45,409 nt of DNA from Lachnospiraceae bacterium (GCA_022793375.1 JAAWCS010000024.1:1-45409), one strand, 5' to 3'; positions 27,785-38,528 are shown, counted from the stretch's first letter. Notes: a model not told the origin generated them from the sequence alone. Made by a program: numbers and translations.

Positions 27785-28555
27785 ATGAATGCAATCGGCC
27801 GCAAACAATATATTATTCAAAAACTTCAGCTGGAAAACTATGTCGATACCAATCAGCTGGCCTCAGAACTCTCGGTCTCTTCTATGACCATTCGCCGCGA
27901 TTTAAACGCCCTGTCCGACGACGGTCTGATCACCTTACAGCATGGCGGAGCCATTTTAAATAACGGCTCTCTGTTTGAATTCAATATGTCTATGAAAAAC
28001 GAGAAGCGTGTCGCGGAAAAAATGGCTCTCGCTAGGCAGTGCATGGAGTATGTTCATGAAGGGGATTCCATCTACTTAGACGCCGGTACAACGGTCAGCT
28101 GTCTGGCCCTTCTTTTGAAGGAAAAGAAAAATATCCTTATCATGACCCACTCCCTGCTGGCGATGAATCAGCTTTCGGATTCCAAGAACCTGCATGTCAT
28201 TATGTGCCCCGGCGAATACCGCTATGACTCGCAGGCATTTATGGGCCCCCTGACCGATGATTTTATCTCCCAGTTTAAAATCGACACCCTCTTTCTCGGT
28301 GTCGAGGGGATCGACTTAAAATGCGGCTTTACCGTGCCCAATATCGCCGACGGCGCGACCAAGCGCGCCCTTGTGCGGGCAGCCAAGCGGGTGATCTGCA
28401 TGGCCGACAGCACGAAGCTTGACACCTCCTACTATTACAGCATCGCGCCCCTGTCAGACGCCGATCTCATTGTCACCGACCACGAAGCCGATCCGCTGCT
28501 GCTGCAGCGCTATGCCAATGCAGGTATCAAATTGGTTGCCGCCGCTCAGCCGTAG
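27785..28555 (+). CDS. DeoR-family transcriptional regulator
   Basis: The 256-residue product has the DeoR N-terminal helix-turn-helix, RKQYIIQKLQLENYVDTNQL then LSVSSMTIRRDLNALSDDGL, and the GGA hinge (LQHGGAIL). A sugar-phosphate isomerase-like sensor domain follows, with DSIYLDAGTTVSCLALLL, TLFLGVEGIDLKCGFT and ICMADSTKL. Such regulators sense phosphorylated sugars or intermediates and repress catabolic operons. ATG 27785 follows AAAGAGG. It stands at the edge of the PTS/GH1/M81 locus, converging on the M24 gene with a 29-base overlap, and is the probable regulator of that locus. Confidence 0.88.
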   Translation: MNAIGRKQYIIQKLQLENYVDTNQLASELSVSSMTIRRDLNALSDDGLITLQHGGAILNNGSLFEFNMSMKNEKRVAEKMALARQCMEYVHEGDSIYLDAGTTVSCLALLLKEKKNILIMTHSLLAMNQLSDSKNLHVIMCPGEYRYDSQAFMGPLTDDFISQFKIDTLFLGVEGIDLKCGFTVPNIADGATKRALVRAAKRVICMADSTKLDTSYYYSIAPLSDADLIVTDHEADPLLLQRYANAGIKLVAAAQP

Positions 28556-29957
28556 GCCGCAAAACACGTTTGGCTTCCCATACCAGCGCCGCATCCTTTT
28601 TCAGCAGATACGGGCGCAGATAGGCTACGGTTGAGCACATCGGCAATACCTCTTTTGGCAGCGGGATACCCAGGGTTTCCTGTAAATACATCCGACGGGC
28701 CTTTATCCGCTCCCAAAGTTTGGGATACTGTTTTTCAATTTCCCCGCGCAGCGTTTCATCCGCCAGGGCAATCGTGCTCTCGGCGCTGACTCCGCCGTAG
28801 CCGGGCACCGCCGGGATAATATCGATCTGCAGAAGCATTCCGCTGCGCAGGAGCTCCTGGGAATCCTTGCGGATCGGCGAGCAAAGCCACTCCTCCTCAG
28901 CCGTCAAATGCCCCGGACACAGGCCCCAGTGAAATTCGGATTTCGGCAGGGTTTCTTCCACCAGGCGGTACAGCTCTCCTCCCGCCATCCCCACACGGAT
29001 GGCCGACAGCCAGTGCGCATAACTGTTAAAGTACGGCGCCGCTACCCGTTCCAGGTAATCCTGCGCCCCTTTCGGCAGTTCCTCCCGATTGCGCACCGCA
29101 TAGCCGGCACGGCTTGACAGCCCGCCCCGGTAACCGACCGTCAGGGAAATCGTATCGCCCGTCTTTACCGTATTGTCGGTCGGATACATATTGGCCTTGA
29201 CAAAGCGGGGGCCGCTCGAGGCAATCGTGACCACGCTGTTGCGCTGCCCAAAGCGGTTCAGATGACTGCCCAGTTCCATTTCCGACACGCCTTCTTCCAT
29301 AGCGTCCATCGCTTCAAGCATACAGTCAGAGGCCAGGGCCGCCGCAAACTCATAGTGGGCAATCTCATTGGCATTGTTCGTCGTGCGAACACCGTCCGCA
29401 CCGATAAAAAGGACCGTGGCGTTTTGCACCATTTCTTCGCCGGCAATGCTGCGGATGCTGTCTACGATAAACGCAGGGACGTCAAACAGCTTTTCATTTT
29501 CTTCATAGGGACTGGTGAACAGTTTCCAGCCCGCGATACCGGTACGTTTCCCCGGTTCGACGCCGGCTTCTATCAGCTGTTCACGCAGCGTTTTCGCCAC
29601 CTCGCAGGGCTGGTTCGGCAAAGAAAAGGCCGGGACATGCACGCAGCCGGCCTCTACGCGGGCCTTCGGCGCCTTGTTCAGGTTTTCGTTTCCCAGTACC
29701 AGGTTCATCCGTCCGTCTGCCTTAATCACCAGAAGCCCTTCTTCAAAACGCGTGAAAAAGCCAATCAGATACTCAAAATTGCCGCTGTGTTCGGTGTCGC
29801 CGTATACAACCAACTGCTCTATGCCCGCCTTTTCCATCCGGGCCAGTACCTTTTTCTTTCGTTCCTCGATTGTCGCATCGCTTAACGGTACCGGCGTCTC
29901 AGGACCGTCCTTCTTCGGCGCTTTTACTGTTTTATATTGCACCTTGTATTCCTTCAT
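28527..29957 (-). CDS. M24-fold (creatinase/aminopeptidase P-like) protein with atypical active site
   Basis: The 476-residue product has the two-part M24 layout: an N-terminal creatinase-like domain (MEKAGIEQLVVYGDTEHSG, YLIGFFTRFEEGLLV) and a C-terminal pita-bread domain (NEIAHYEFAAALASDCML onward). In metallopeptidases the segment after GD reads D-x-G-x-x-x-x-x-Y-x-x-D; here it is GDTISLTVGYRGGLSSRAGY, so both metal aspartates are missing. Later positions read LCPGHLT, LLQIDIIPAVPGYGG and SAESTIAL. Creatinase, a metal-free amidinohydrolase of this fold, also lacks these aspartates (GDILSLN). I infer a non-metallopeptidase hydrolase acting on a C-N bond. It is the last gene of the leftward operon with two M81 genes and EIIBC. 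Confidence 0.8.
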   Translation of the reverse strand: MKEYKVQYKTVKAPKKDGPETPVPLSDATIEERKKKVLARMEKAGIEQLVVYGDTEHSGNFEYLIGFFTRFEEGLLVIKADGRMNLVLGNENLNKAPKARVEAGCVHVPAFSLPNQPCEVAKTLREQLIEAGVEPGKRTGIAGWKLFTSPYEENEKLFDVPAFIVDSIRSIAGEEMVQNATVLFIGADGVRTTNNANEIAHYEFAAALASDCMLEAMDAMEEGVSEMELGSHLNRFGQRNSVVTIASSGPRFVKANMYPTDNTVKTGDTISLTVGYRGGLSSRAGYAVRNREELPKGAQDYLERVAAPYFNSYAHWLSAIRVGMAGGELYRLVEETLPKSEFHWGLCPGHLTAEEEWLCSPIRKDSQELLRSGMLLQIDIIPAVPGYGGVSAESTIALADETLRGEIEKQYPKLWERIKARRMYLQETLGIPLPKEVLPMCSTVAYLRPYLLKKDAALVWEAKRVLRPTAERRQPI

Positions 29958-30053
29958 TTTCCACTTCTCCCTTTACTTCACATTATATTTGCCCTCTTTT
30001 TTCGGACAGAACGGGATATCCTAAACCTTTTATAGCAGAACTCTTTGCCTGCG

Positions 30054-30164
30054 TCAAGAAATCCACCGCATAAACAAGAGGATTGCCGCCGGCATAAAGG
30101 TAACCGCATAAACCGCCCGGTATCCTGCCCAGGCGACCGCCAGCGTAATCATCAGCGCCTTCAT
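30054..30164 (-). CDS. Possible 36-residue membrane peptide, translationally coupled
   Basis: One base after the TGA of the M81 gene (TGATATG) an ATG opens a frame for MKALMITLAVAWAGYRAVYA, then VTFMPAAILLFMRWIS. The product is almost entirely hydrophobic with positive residues near the ends, as in a single membrane helix or a hairpin. Coupling to the preceding gene is likely from spacing. It may be a real small membrane protein or the remains of a larger transporter gene. I recognise no family. Confidence 0.4.
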   Translation of the reverse strand: MKALMITLAVAWAGYRAVYAVTFMPAAILLFMRWIS

Positions 30165-30165
30165 A

Positions 30166-31614
30166 TCAGATATCATCGAGCGGCCAGATCGGACGCTGTA
30201 CCGTCTTGTAAACCAGCCGTTCCGTCCGCTGCATTGTCGTCCCATCGGTCAACGACATCACATAGTGTTTGGCCCGCGCCTTCAGCTCCGGATACAGATA
30301 GCCTTGCTTGACAACAAAGAAATTGTAGGGCGTCATATCGACGTTGGCGCAGTCGTATTGGTACTTCTCGGCAAAGGACACCGGGAAATTCCCGACGATT
30401 ACGGTAATCGGCACATTGTCCAGGCGGATGGTACAGCAGGCGCCAACCACCGCTTCGTTGTGATAGTGGTGATGCAGCTCGCCAAAGGAAAGGATGGTTC
30501 CAGAGATTGCTACCTTCGCCGACAACTCGGTTTTTGCCGCTCCCAGTTCACATGCCACATGGTCGCCGGGCTTCTTCGCGCTTAATACATTGTCGTACAG
30601 TTCCTTATCATGGATCCCAGCCACGAGGATATTTTTATCCTTATAATCCTTTAGGGCCAGCAGCTGGCGCAGTACAAAGGTATTCAGGCCCTGAGCCCCG
30701 GCGGTTACATTGTCGCCGGAATCGGTTAAAAACACCGGGCCGCCTTCTACCTCCATCATCGCTGCCAAGGCCAAATCAGGATCATCCGCATAGCCGGTAA
30801 AGTGAAAGTCTCTGTGCCTCGCCCATACAAAATCATAGATTTCCTGTGCTTTCTGCCTGGCGTATTCCTCGTCCGCCGGCATATTCGGGACGACTACGAC
30901 CGCCGCCCCGCATTTGGCACTGTCATGACGCAGGTAACCGATATGATAGGAGCATGTCAGGATACGAGGATCGGCTTCGATCTCGTTTAGCAGCCGGTTA
31001 ATTGATACCAGCGGTTCATCGGTGGATACGCAGCGTTCCCCGCCCAAAAGGATCGGCACCTTCTTATAAATGGGGTGGATTTCCCTGCGATGCTTCAGCA
31101 CGTCCGCCAATGCGCGAAAAACGATCTGATGCGCCTCCTTGCGGTCGGTATGCGGGCTGTGCCGGAAAGTACGGATAATATTGCAGTTGTCCGCCTGCTC
31201 CTGCGAAAGGTTGCCGTGCGGGTCAGCCACCATCGCCAACGGCATATAAGGGCCGGTGATTTTGCGGATTTCACGCACCAGCGCATGATCGCCCGAATCT
31301 CCCTCCAGGTCAATCACGCTCGAAGCGCCGTGGAAGAAGAAAAACATGCCGTCGATCTCATGTAAATGCTTCTTTACCTCTTTTTTAAACTGCGCCAGAA
31401 TATAGTCAAACGTATCCTTCTCCACACGGCCGCCTCCGCCGCCGTAGGCCATCAGAGCCGGCACAAGCTCGGCCCCGCATTCGTTTGCCGGCTCGCGGAC
31501 ATACAGCAGATCCGCGATCGTGTCTCCCCGCGTAAGGACGAAATCCTCCAGCATCATCGGCTTATCTACATAGGCGTTGCACTCCGCCACAAAACCTCCG
31601 ATTAGAATCTTCAT
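30166..31614 (-). CDS. M81 (MlrC-like) metallohydrolase, paralog 1
   Basis: The 482-residue product is an MlrC-family protein. The metal-binding set of the family is visible as D131 and H133 in VADPHGNLS and H155 in HSPHTD. LLGGERCVSTDEPL, the C-terminal-domain motif FLTDSGDNVTAGA and an ending RPIWPLDDI are shared with its two paralogs in this locus. MlrC of Sphingomonas cleaves linearised microcystin peptides with zinc; most relatives have no known substrate. It is the most divergent of the three, with HHHYHNE inserted near residue 385. GGAGGAACGG precedes the ATG. It is read in the leftward operon after paralog 2. Confidence 0.88.
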   Translation of the reverse strand: MKILIGGFVAECNAYVDKPMMLEDFVLTRGDTIADLLYVREPANECGAELVPALMAYGGGGGRVEKDTFDYILAQFKKEVKKHLHEIDGMFFFFHGASSVIDLEGDSGDHALVREIRKITGPYMPLAMVADPHGNLSQEQADNCNIIRTFRHSPHTDRKEAHQIVFRALADVLKHRREIHPIYKKVPILLGGERCVSTDEPLVSINRLLNEIEADPRILTCSYHIGYLRHDSAKCGAAVVVVPNMPADEEYARQKAQEIYDFVWARHRDFHFTGYADDPDLALAAMMEVEGGPVFLTDSGDNVTAGAQGLNTFVLRQLLALKDYKDKNILVAGIHDKELYDNVLSAKKPGDHVACELGAAKTELSAKVAISGTILSFGELHHHYHNEAVVGACCTIRLDNVPITVIVGNFPVSFAEKYQYDCANVDMTPYNFFVVKQGYLYPELKARAKHYVMSLTDGTTMQRTERLVYKTVQRPIWPLDDI

Positions 31615-31739
31615 GTTCCGTTCCTCCTCGTTTTTTCAAATATTTTTCTGCACCTCAATGTATTTCCTGTGCCGACAGCGGCTTTTTTGTCGTGCGCCGT
31701 CTCTGTCGATCGTCAAAGTATGCACGCCGGTTTCTCCTT

Positions 31740-33188
31740 TTAGATTTCATCGATCGGATACATCGGCCGCAGGATCCGCTTAAACGGAATGGCCGCCGTA
31801 TTCTGCGGCGTCGCTCCGTCGGTTAAGGACATGACATAGAAGGCCGCCGCTTCTTTCAATTCGGGGAAGATATAGCCCTGCTTGACGACCGTAATGTCAT
31901 AGTCGTTCCAGTCCACGCCGGCCCGCTCAAAGATTATTTTGCTTGAGAAGGCCTTTTCGCTGCTCGCTACCACGATATCGATGCCGGTGCCTTCGACGTT
32001 TACGGTCACGCAGCGGCCATACAGCTTTAAGATTGTCGACCCCATTGTTCCGGCGCGTACAATATCCCCCTTGCTCTTTACAAGGACGCTAAGCTCTACC
32101 GGTGCGCTCATTGCGTCGTGGTTTACTCCCAGCGTAATCTTGACCCGGGAACCGATCTTGGCCTCCTTCAGGCTTTCATAACAGTTCGGGTCGCAGATCG
32201 AGGCAAAAAGTATTTTCTTTGTCAGGTTTTCTTCCTTCAGCGCCTGGCGCAGGATATAGGTATTCCAGCCTGTGGCCCCGCTGGTCACATTGTCGCCGGA
32301 GTCGGTGATAAAGACCGGACCCTTTTCCTGGGAAAGCGCCATCGAAAGAGCTTTCTCAGGCTCGGCGGTCAGCCCCGTATAGTGGAACTCATGGCGTTTG
32401 TTCCAGACATAGGCTGCCAGTTCATCGGCTGCCAGTTCGGCGTATTCCTGGTCGGCTCCGGTGGCCGGTGTGACGACAATCCCGCAGCCGGCTATGTCGC
32501 AGTCGTGACGGATGTAGCCCACATGCCAGCTGGCGCTTAAAATACGGGCGTCTTTCTCCATCTCGTCCAGATAGGCATTGATGCTCTTCACTGGCTCGTC
32601 GGCCGATACGCTCTGTTCGCCGCCTAAGATCAGCGGCAGCTTGCGGTAGACAGCATGGATGTTTTCACGTTTTTTCAGGAGTTTACACAGCATACCGGCC
32701 ACAATCCTGCGCGTCTCTACGCTGTCGGTATGGGGCGACTGCCGATAGCTGCGCACGACCTGCGCGCTCTCTACGTACTCTTTGCACAGGTTCCCGTGCG
32801 GGTCGCAGGCCACGAGGATGGGGATATAGGGGCCGACGATTTTGCGCAGCTCTTTTAAAATATGATGGTCGCCGGAGCCAATCCCTTCGACCTCGCTCGC
32901 GCCGTGCAGCATCAGATAGATGCCGTCAATCTCCTCCCGGCGCTCTCTCGCCGTCCTTGTAAAGCAGGCTTCAATGTAATCAAAGGTATGCCGTTTGATC
33001 ACGCCCGAGGCGCCGGCCACGGCATAGACGGCGGGAATTACCTCGATACCTGCTTCGGCAAAGACCTCGCCCACGCACATTTTGCGCACGCACTCGCCGC
33101 CAAAGGCTATGTCATAAGCGGTAATCTCGTTTTGATAAGGAACATTTTCATTGGACTCTGTGATAAATTCACCGATCAATACTTTCAT
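31740..33188 (-). CDS. M81 (MlrC-like) metallohydrolase, paralog 2
   Basis: This 482-residue protein has the same length and layout as paralog 1. Metal ligands are D129 and H131 in ACDPHGNLC and H153 in SPHTDS. It has LGGEQSVSADEPVKSIN, FITDSGDNVTSGA and ends RPMYPIDEI. It is visibly closer to paralog 3 (39475-40920): both share HGASxVEGIGSGDHH, LSASWHVGYIRHD/LRHD and ITLGxxxDAxSAP. AGGGAGA precedes the ATG. It is the second gene of the leftward operon, behind EIIBC. Confidence 0.9.
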   Translation of the reverse strand: MKVLIGEFITESNENVPYQNEITAYDIAFGGECVRKMCVGEVFAEAGIEVIPAVYAVAGASGVIKRHTFDYIEACFTRTARERREEIDGIYLMLHGASEVEGIGSGDHHILKELRKIVGPYIPILVACDPHGNLCKEYVESAQVVRSYRQSPHTDSVETRRIVAGMLCKLLKKRENIHAVYRKLPLILGGEQSVSADEPVKSINAYLDEMEKDARILSASWHVGYIRHDCDIAGCGIVVTPATGADQEYAELAADELAAYVWNKRHEFHYTGLTAEPEKALSMALSQEKGPVFITDSGDNVTSGATGWNTYILRQALKEENLTKKILFASICDPNCYESLKEAKIGSRVKITLGVNHDAMSAPVELSVLVKSKGDIVRAGTMGSTILKLYGRCVTVNVEGTGIDIVVASSEKAFSSKIIFERAGVDWNDYDITVVKQGYIFPELKEAAAFYVMSLTDGATPQNTAAIPFKRILRPMYPIDEI

Positions 33189-33226
33189 GCTGTCTCCCTT
33201 TCTTACCCTGTTTTTATACGCAAAGA

Positions 33227-33259
33227 GCGGCGCTGCCCGTCTGGTCTGGCAGAAGCCGC
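33227..33259 (-). other. Stem-loop between EIIBC and the first M81 gene
   Basis: GCGGC-G-CTGCC and GGCAG-AA-GCCGC pair across a short loop in the 85-base gap. The U-run after it on the minus strand is poor (TCTTTG). It may therefore stabilise or process the EIIBC message, or act as a partial terminator that lowers M81 expression. Confidence 0.55.
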
Positions 33260-33273
33260 CCCGTTTTCCGTTC

Positions 33274-34671
33274 TCAGTTGGCTTTTCTGCCCTCCCGTGT
33301 TAAGAATATCCTTGTGCTTAAAAACGCTGCGGCAATCGTGATGACCGCTACGGCCGCCGCAATGGTCACATAGTGCATGCTGCCCTTCTCATCGATGTAC
33401 ATGATAAAGGTCATCAGGCCTGGGCAGCCCATCTGCACGAATTTTCTCAGGCCGAAGATCCCGGCTACCAGGCCGCCGGCCATCGCACCGCAGGCCGTTC
33501 CCATCAGGGCCTTCGGCCGGGAGATCAGAGCGCCATAAAAGGCAGGCTCGGTAACGCCGCAGAGGGCCGTTACGCCGAAGGAGCTGTAGAGGCCCTTCAT
33601 AGCCTTGTTTTGTTCGCCCTTTAAGGTGGTGGCCACCGCCAGGGTCGTTGCGCCGACTGCGATGTTGGAGATAAAGCCCATGTTGGCAAAGATCACTTCG
33701 TATCCCTGTTCGGCAATCATGGCAATCGAAATCGGGCTGATGCCTTTATCAATGCCGAACATAACCATATAGGGGTATACCGCCGCCAGGATCGGCTGCG
33801 TAATGAAGCCAAGCGTGCTCTCCAGCCACATGAAGAAGCCGGCGATAGAATCGCTTAAATAGGTGCCCAGCGGGCCTAAGGCGATCAGTTCGACCGGGAC
33901 GACAATCATCATCGTTACCAGCGGCGTTGCAAAATAGGTAATCACCTCGGGCATGATCTTCTTGACGAACTTATAGACAAAGTACATGAAGAATACGCCC
34001 AGCATGACGGGGAATACCGTCGAACCATAGGACACCTGCGGGATCGGGATGCCCAGGAAACTCAGACCCTCTACGCCGTTGATGCGATCGCATACCAGGA
34101 CCGCGCCCAGGAAAGCGCCGTATATCTCGGGCAGCTTCAGCTGTTTTGACATCGTATAGCCGACATAGATCGGGAAATATGTAAACCCGGCCTGGAACAG
34201 GGCCATACAGATATTAACGGTGCCGGTGCTGGTATCCAGTCCGAAATAGTTGATACCAACGCGGGCAATTGCTAAAATCATGCCGCCGACGATCATCGCC
34301 GGTACGATCGGCATAAAGACGGGCGCCATAAAGCCGGCAACCTTATCCATCACCCACTTTGCGTTGTGCGGTTGATTGGCGGTCAGATCTTCAACTTCGG
34401 CATCGGCGTTCATGCCCGGCTTCCACCCGGAAACCGCCAGGAATTCATTGTAGGCGTCATTTACCTTCGGCCCGATGATGACCTGAATCTGACGGCCTTT
34501 GTCTACGATACCGGCCGCTTCCGGGATCGTCTTTAAGGCTTCCATATCAAGGACACTCTTTTTCGCCACCTCAATACGCAGTCTCGTCGCACAGTGTGTC
34601 ACATTTGTAATGTTCCCGGCCCCGCCGACATGTTCCAGGATATACCTGGAAGTTTCTTCAAACTTACCCAT
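33274..34671 (-). CDS. PTS EIIBC permease, glucose/beta-glucoside superfamily
   Basis: The 465-residue product has an N-terminal EIIB domain with the phosphorylated cysteine C27 in NVTHCATRLRI. A multi-helix EIIC domain follows (GFMAPVFMPIVPAMIVGGM, AFLGAVLVCDRINGVEGL) with the sugar-site motif GVTEPAFYG. No EIIA domain is attached, so EIIA must come from elsewhere. It imports and phosphorylates a sugar or beta-glycoside at the membrane, giving the substrate for the two GH1 enzymes on the other side of the shared upstream region. I chose ATG 34671 because AAGGAGGAAG lies directly upstream. It is first in the leftward operon and is controlled by the boxes at 34736-34785. Confidence 0.92.
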   Translation of the reverse strand: MGKFEETSRYILEHVGGAGNITNVTHCATRLRIEVAKKSVLDMEALKTIPEAAGIVDKGRQIQVIIGPKVNDAYNEFLAVSGWKPGMNADAEVEDLTANQPHNAKWVMDKVAGFMAPVFMPIVPAMIVGGMILAIARVGINYFGLDTSTGTVNICMALFQAGFTYFPIYVGYTMSKQLKLPEIYGAFLGAVLVCDRINGVEGLSFLGIPIPQVSYGSTVFPVMLGVFFMYFVYKFVKKIMPEVITYFATPLVTMMIVVPVELIALGPLGTYLSDSIAGFFMWLESTLGFITQPILAAVYPYMVMFGIDKGISPISIAMIAEQGYEVIFANMGFISNIAVGATTLAVATTLKGEQNKAMKGLYSSFGVTALCGVTEPAFYGALISRPKALMGTACGAMAGGLVAGIFGLRKFVQMGCPGLMTFIMYIDEKGSMHYVTIAAAVAVITIAAAFLSTRIFLTREGRKAN

Positions 34672-34695
34672 ATTCACTTCCTCCTTAAAATATTT

Positions 34696-34721
34696 AAAAA
34701 CGATGCTTCGCATCCGTTTTT
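34696..34721 (-). terminator. Terminator-like leader hairpin before EIIBC
   Basis: On the minus strand AAAAACGGATGC-gaa-GCATCGTTTTT forms a stem with one bulge and a U-run, just before the EIIBC ribosome binding site. It lies inside the leader (the start of transcription is near 34774), so it could attenuate transcription. No classical BglG/LicT RAT sequence is seen beside it. Confidence 0.6.
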
Positions 34722-34735
34722 AATTTATTTTAGCA

Positions 34736-34754
34736 TTTGTTCGCTTTTGTTGTT
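34736..34754 (-). promoter_or_regulatory. Operator box 1, DeoR-type
   Basis: TTTGTTCGCTTTTGTTGTT on the plus strand resembles the TTTGTTCG-type sites bound by DeoR-family sugar regulators. It lies 32 bases (about three helical turns) from box 2 and downstream of the promoter. Confidence 0.55.
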
Positions 34755-34767
34755 AATCACTTTACTT

Positions 34768-34785
34768 TTTGTTCGTTTTCGTTTT
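34768..34785 (-). promoter_or_regulatory. Operator box 2, DeoR-type, over the -10
   Basis: TTTGTTCGTTTTCGTTTT overlaps the -10 box and the transcription start of the EIIBC operon, where binding would block RNA polymerase. Confidence 0.6.
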
Positions 34786-34809
34786 ACCATATCTCCTCCT
34801 GTTTGTCAA
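34781..34809 (-). promoter_or_regulatory. Promoter of the EIIBC-M81-M24 operon
   Basis: On the minus strand a perfect TTGACA (34809-34804) and TAAAAC (34786-34781) have a 17-base spacer. Confidence 0.75.
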
Positions 34810-34911
34810 CTCCTAAATGTTGATTTTTTATACTTTCTTACAAAAAATTTTGTATTTCTAACTTGTTTTAACATTTATCCTCTGCATAATTCACATTTTT
34901 TAATATTTTTC

Positions 34912-34939
34912 TTGCTTTTCTTGTTTCATAGTGTATAAT
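34912..34939 (+). promoter_or_regulatory. Promoter of the rightward GH1 operon
   Basis: TTGCTT (34912-34917) and a perfect TATAAT (34934-34939) have a 16-base spacer. A leader of about 120 bases follows, with a weak AATCCTT/AAGGTTT hairpin and T-run at about 34993-35020. Confidence 0.65.
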
Positions 34940-35064
34940 AATAGTCAAGGCAGCCCCTTCTTTTATATGTTTTTTCTCTATCCAGGTTTCAGAGAATCCT
35001 TGGGAACAGGAAGGTTTTTTCACATTTTCAAACAATTGCATGGTGTTTTTACGGAGGGATATAT

Positions 35065-37045
<1,981 letters not shown>

Positions 37046-37104
37046 AAAAACGCGGCCTGTGGATTCGCAAAAAAATATACATACTTTGAGAAAGGACTGC
37101 CAAC

Positions 37105-38526
37105 ATGAACAAAGACACATTCCTCTGGGGCTCTGCCACCGCCGCCTACCAATGTGAGGGCGCATGGGACAAGGACGGCAAGGGGGCAGGCATCTGGGAC
37201 GATTTCTGCCACTCCATGGCTAATACCACCGGTATTACCGGCGACGTTTCCTGTGATTTCTACCACCATTATGCCGAGGATATCCGCCTGTTGGCCGAAG
37301 GCGGCCAGAATACCTTCCGTTTTTCAATCAGCTGGCCGCGCATCGTGCCGAAAAAAGACCGCGTGGTCAATCCAGCCGGCTTAGCTTTCTACGACCGCGT
37401 CCTTGACGAATGCGAGCGATACGGCATCGTCCCCAATGTAACGCTCGTGCACTATGACCTGCCGGATTATATCGGCCGCAAAGGCGGCTGGTGCTATGAA
37501 GGTATTTCCGACGAATTTGCCTACTACGCCTCCGTCGTATTCCGGCATTTCGGCGAGCGGATTCCCCTCTATGTAACGATCAACGAGCCGAACCACAACG
37601 CCTACTGCGATTACTGCGTCGGCAACTATCCGCCGAATGAGAAAAACAATCTTCAGCACTACAGCCAGTGCGCCTACAATATGATGGTCTGCAACGCCAA
37701 AGCCATCCGTGCGTTCCGCCGCATGGGCTTTAAACGCGCGCAGATCGGCCTTGTGCAGGGCTGCGGCCCCGCCACCGCCCTCAAGGACGCGCCCGAATAC
37801 CTGGAAGCCGTCAAATACTGCAATTATTTCTGCAATTTCTGCTTCCTCGATCCGGCCATCCGCGGCTTCTACGAACCGGAACTGATTGAAGCGGTCCGCG
37901 CGCGCGGTATCGATCTGTCCTTTATGAAGCAGGAAGATTTGGATATCATGAAGGATAATACCGTCGATTTCCTTGGACAGAACATCTACAGCCGTTTGCT
38001 GGTCAAGCCTAACGAATCGGGAATCACTGCCTTCACCGTAAACAATGCCGGCAACAACGACGGCACCGGACGGACGGCACGCGAGACCCGCGCCATCGCC
38101 GGCTGGTTTGAGTCTGACCGCGACCCCTCCACACAGCTCAATAAGTGGGGACGCGAAATCTATCCCCGTTGTGCCTATGATACGCTGATGCTTCGCAAGG
38201 AGCGTTACGGCGATATCCCGATCTATGTGACGGAAAACGGCCATGGCTGCTATGACGTGGCCGACGAAAACGGATACGTGGAGGATGACGAGCGCATCGC
38301 GTTCTTGAACGACTACCTGCACTACATCCTCAAGGCAAAGAAAGACGGCGTCAACATAAAAGGCTATTACGCCTGGTCTGCAATGGACTTGTACTCCTGG
38401 ATCAACGGCTATAAAAAGCGCTACGGCCTGGTCTATGTAGATTACGAGGACAAGCGCTTAAAGCGCACGCCCAAGAAGAGCTACTATTGGTACAAAAAAT
38501 TTATCGAAGAACACAAGGACATCTGA
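37105..38526 (+). CDS. GH1 6-phospho-beta-glycosidase, paralog B
   Basis: The 473-residue enzyme has the standard GH1 residues: DTFLWGSATAAYQCEGAWDK, acid/base E161 in VTINEPNHN and the nucleophile in VYVTENGHG. It has the same phosphate-site pattern as paralog A (YSWINGYKKRYGLVYVDYED) and an almost identical C-terminal region, [14 protein letters not shown]. The two probably arose by tandem duplication and then diverged in the aglycone-facing loops. The start follows GAAAGGA. The AEC transporter gene begins two bases after its stop. Confidence 0.92.
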   Translation: MNKDTFLWGSATAAYQCEGAWDKDGKGAGIWDDFCHSMANTTGITGDVSCDFYHHYAEDIRLLAEGGQNTFRFSISWPRIVPKKDRVVNPAGLAFYDRVLDECERYGIVPNVTLVHYDLPDYIGRKGGWCYEGISDEFAYYASVVFRHFGERIPLYVTINEPNHNAYCDYCVGNYPPNEKNNLQHYSQCAYNMMVCNAKAIRAFRRMGFKRAQIGLVQGCGPATALKDAPEYLEAVKYCNYFCNFCFLDPAIRGFYEPELIEAVRARGIDLSFMKQEDLDIMKDNTVDFLGQNIYSRLLVKPNESGITAFTVNNAGNNDGTGRTARETRAIAGWFESDRDPSTQLNKWGREIYPRCAYDTLMLRKERYGDIPIYVTENGHGCYDVADENGYVEDDERIAFLNDYLHYILKAKKDGVNIKGYYAWSAMDLYSWINGYKKRYGLVYVDYEDKRLKRTPKKSYYWYKKFIEEHKDI

Positions 38527-38528
38527 CT

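Noticed and set aside
34672..34730. A BglG/LicT RAT antiterminator before EIIBC
   Set aside because: The hairpin is terminator-like, but the conserved RAT sequence is absent.
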